Source of the DNA: Chitinophagales bacterium
GTDB taxonomy: Bacteria > Bacteroidota > Bacteroidia > Chitinophagales > CAIOSU01
Direction: 5' to 3'
NCBI GenBank assembly: GCA_018401955.1
Contig: JAGYJT010000031.1
Span: forward strand, 1-34,675
DNA length: 34,675 nucleotides
This document shows, piece after piece, positions 33,298-34,675 of this stretch. Position numbers and translations under genes: made by a program. How positions within the stretch are numbered: the stretch's first letter is position 1; each line of letters starts with the position of its first letter. The notes under the pieces were generated by a model that saw only the letters and a program-made list of their open reading frames with translations, searched no databases and was not told the DNA's origin.

Positions 33298-34675
33298 ATG
33301 GATTTGAGTACCCTTGACATTGTTGCCTTTGTCGGTTTTCTGGCATTGGTTATCGGCATCTCTATGTATGCCTCTCGTAAAGAAGATAACGAGGAAGACT
33401 ACTTTTTGGCAGGAAGAAAGCTCACTTGGTGGCTTATCGGCCTGTCGCTTATAGCATCCAACATATCATCAGAGCACTTTGTGGGCATGAGCGGCAAAGG
33501 CTTTACCCTAGGCCTTGCCATAGCCAGCTACGAGTGGATGGCAGCTATAACACTGGTGCTAGTAGGTATTTTCTTGCTGCCACGCTTCCTTAGGGCCGGC
33601 ATATACACCATACCCGAATACTTAGAGTACCGCTACAACAAATATGCCAGGCTCACTATGGCGGTATTTATGCTTATCTTTTACATATTTGTTACCCTTG
33701 CCACAGTATTATACTCTGGCGCACTGGCCCTGCAACAGATTTTCGACATTAATTTGGTAACGGGCATTTGGGCTTTGGGCATTATTGCGGGTGCCTACAC
33801 TATATACGGTGGCTTAAAGGCTGTTGTATGGAGCGATTTGCTGCAAGGTGGTACACTACTAATTGGCGGCTTGGTGGTAATGTTTATATGCTTTGATGAA
33901 ATAGGCGGTTACCAAAAATTTGTAGAACTATCGGGCGATAAGCTACACACCGTGTTGCCCTGGGACCACCCCGAAATGCCTTGGGTGGCGGTGTTTATTG
34001 GTGGCCTGTGGTTGCCCAACATCTTTTATTGGGGCTTAAACCAGTTTATTACCCAGCGCACCCTTGGCGCCAAAAACCTGGAAGAAGGCCAAAAGGGTAT
34101 TTTGTTTGGCGCTACACTTAAATTGTTGATACCGTTTATTGTGGTTTTCCCAGGTATTATTGCTTTTGAATTGTATGCTGACGAAATTACCAAAGGCGAC
34201 AATGCCTACCCGTACCTTATAAAAAACTTATTGCCTACCGGGCTTACGGGCATTATGTTCGCCGCCCTATTTGGGGCGGTAATGAGCACGCTTGACTCCC
34301 TGCTCAACTCGGCATCTACCATTTTTACCATCGACATTTATAAGCCTTACTTTAAGAAAGAGGCTACCAGTAGGGAGCTGGTAAAGTTTGGCCGTACCGT
34401 AACTTTTGCCCTGGTAATATTTGGCTGCCTTTGGGCACCTATAGTGGGCCAATTTGATAGCCTATACGATTACATACAGAAGTTTTGGGGGCTGGTGCAA
34501 CCAGGCATAGTTGCTGCGTTTGCCTTTGGTATACTGTGGAAAAAAGTGCCCGCAGAAGCAGCCATTGGGGCAATGCTGCTTAACATACCCATATACGGTG
34601 CTTGCTTAATTTTCGATGAGTTTCAGCCCGATGGCGAAAAGATTGCCTTTTTGCACTACATGGCCATTACGTTTG
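33298..34675 (+). CDS. sodium/solute symporter, SGLT-like SSS family (3' truncated by window edge)
   Basis: The first 459 residues of a membrane transporter, open to the right edge. It starts MDLSTLDIVAFVGFLALVIG, and the second segment has DYFLAGRKLTWWLIGLSLIA followed by SNISSEHFVGMSG. That is characteristic of the sodium-sugar (SGLT) branch of the SSS family, including the serine-rich sodium-binding region. Further conserved parts are IPEYLEYRYNKYAR, YGGLKAVVWSDLLQGG, LWLPNIFYWGLNQFITQRTL and FAALFGAVMSTLDSLLNSAS. About 11-12 of the usual 14 helices are visible. The likely role is sodium-driven uptake of a sugar or related solute; the substrate is not determined. The gene is divergent from the usp operon and shares the FNR-type site with it. 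Confidence 0.93.
   Translation, partial: MDLSTLDIVAFVGFLALVIGISMYASRKEDNEEDYFLAGRKLTWWLIGLSLIASNISSEHFVGMSGKGFTLGLAIASYEWMAAITLVLVGIFLLPRFLRAGIYTIPEYLEYRYNKYARLTMAVFMLIFYIFVTLATVLYSGALALQQIFDINLVTGIWALGIIAGAYTIYGGLKAVVWSDLLQGGTLLIGGLVVMFICFDEIGGYQKFVELSGDKLHTVLPWDHPEMPWVAVFIGGLWLPNIFYWGLNQFITQRTLGAKNLEEGQKGILFGATLKLLIPFIVVFPGIIAFELYADEITKGDNAYPYLIKNLLPTGLTGIMFAALFGAVMSTLDSLLNSASTIFTIDIYKPYFKKEATSRELVKFGRTVTFALVIFGCLWAPIVGQFDSLYDYIQKFWGLVQPGIVAAFAFGILWKKVPAEAAIGAMLLNIPIYGACLIFDEFQPDGEKIAFLHYMAITF

Overview
The window looks like a chromosomal segment of a Bacteroidota bacterium, probably a free-living Chitinophagales, Cytophagales or Flavobacteriales relative. Three very large secreted proteins end in type IX secretion system (T9SS) C-terminal sorting domains, two of type A (Por-secretion tail) and one of type B (gliding-motility/CHU_C type). 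Promoter-like sequences resemble the Bacteroidota TTTG / TAnnTTTG pattern, clear Shine-Dalgarno sites are rare, and there is a TonB-dependent receptor. No rRNA, tRNA, CRISPR array, transposase or phage gene was seen.

Layout. 1-8 kb: the tail of an unrecognised gene, a MITE-like intergenic repeat, a secreted sialidase-fold protein, an S4 RNA-binding protein, two small proteins of unknown function (the first followed by an in-frame remnant of a paralogue's tail), an A-type iron-sulfur carrier, a membrane glycosyltransferase (ArnT/PMT type) and the replication-restart helicase PriA. 8-19.6 kb: a surface-protein island in which a small secreted protein overlaps by 4 nt a 1281-residue SprB-repeat adhesin (type B sorting), followed by a 2366-residue multidomain adhesin (type A sorting) and a strong terminator. 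19.9-22.5 kb: a polysaccharide flippase divergent from a sulfotransferase, pointing to surface glycan export and modification. 22.6-25 kb: a TonB-dependent receptor behind a complete TPP (thiamine pyrophosphate) riboswitch, so very probably a thiamine or thiamine-precursor importer. 25.1-30.4 kb: a BCS1-like AAA ATPase, lipoyl synthase LipA and a secreted Asp-box (BNR) propeller protein with type A sorting. 30.5-34.7 kb: an apparent operon of two tandem-domain universal stress proteins and a Crp/Fnr regulator, transcribed leftward, with a perfect FNR-type palindrome upstream that is shared with a divergent sodium/solute symporter running off the right edge.

How they fit together. The two giant adhesins, the flippase and the sulfotransferase are all cell-surface functions and sit side by side. 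PriA, LipA and the A-type Fe-S protein are housekeeping. The usp-usp-crp/fnr group with its FNR box looks like a self-contained oxygen- or redox-responsive circuit.

The most unusual structure not explained by genes is a set of intergenic arrays of degenerate 7-8 bp tandem units at several gene borders. Two related arrays lie in inverted orientation on either side of the glycosyltransferase gene, and a third appears to supply that gene's first codons. No clearly new defence or mobile system was identified.
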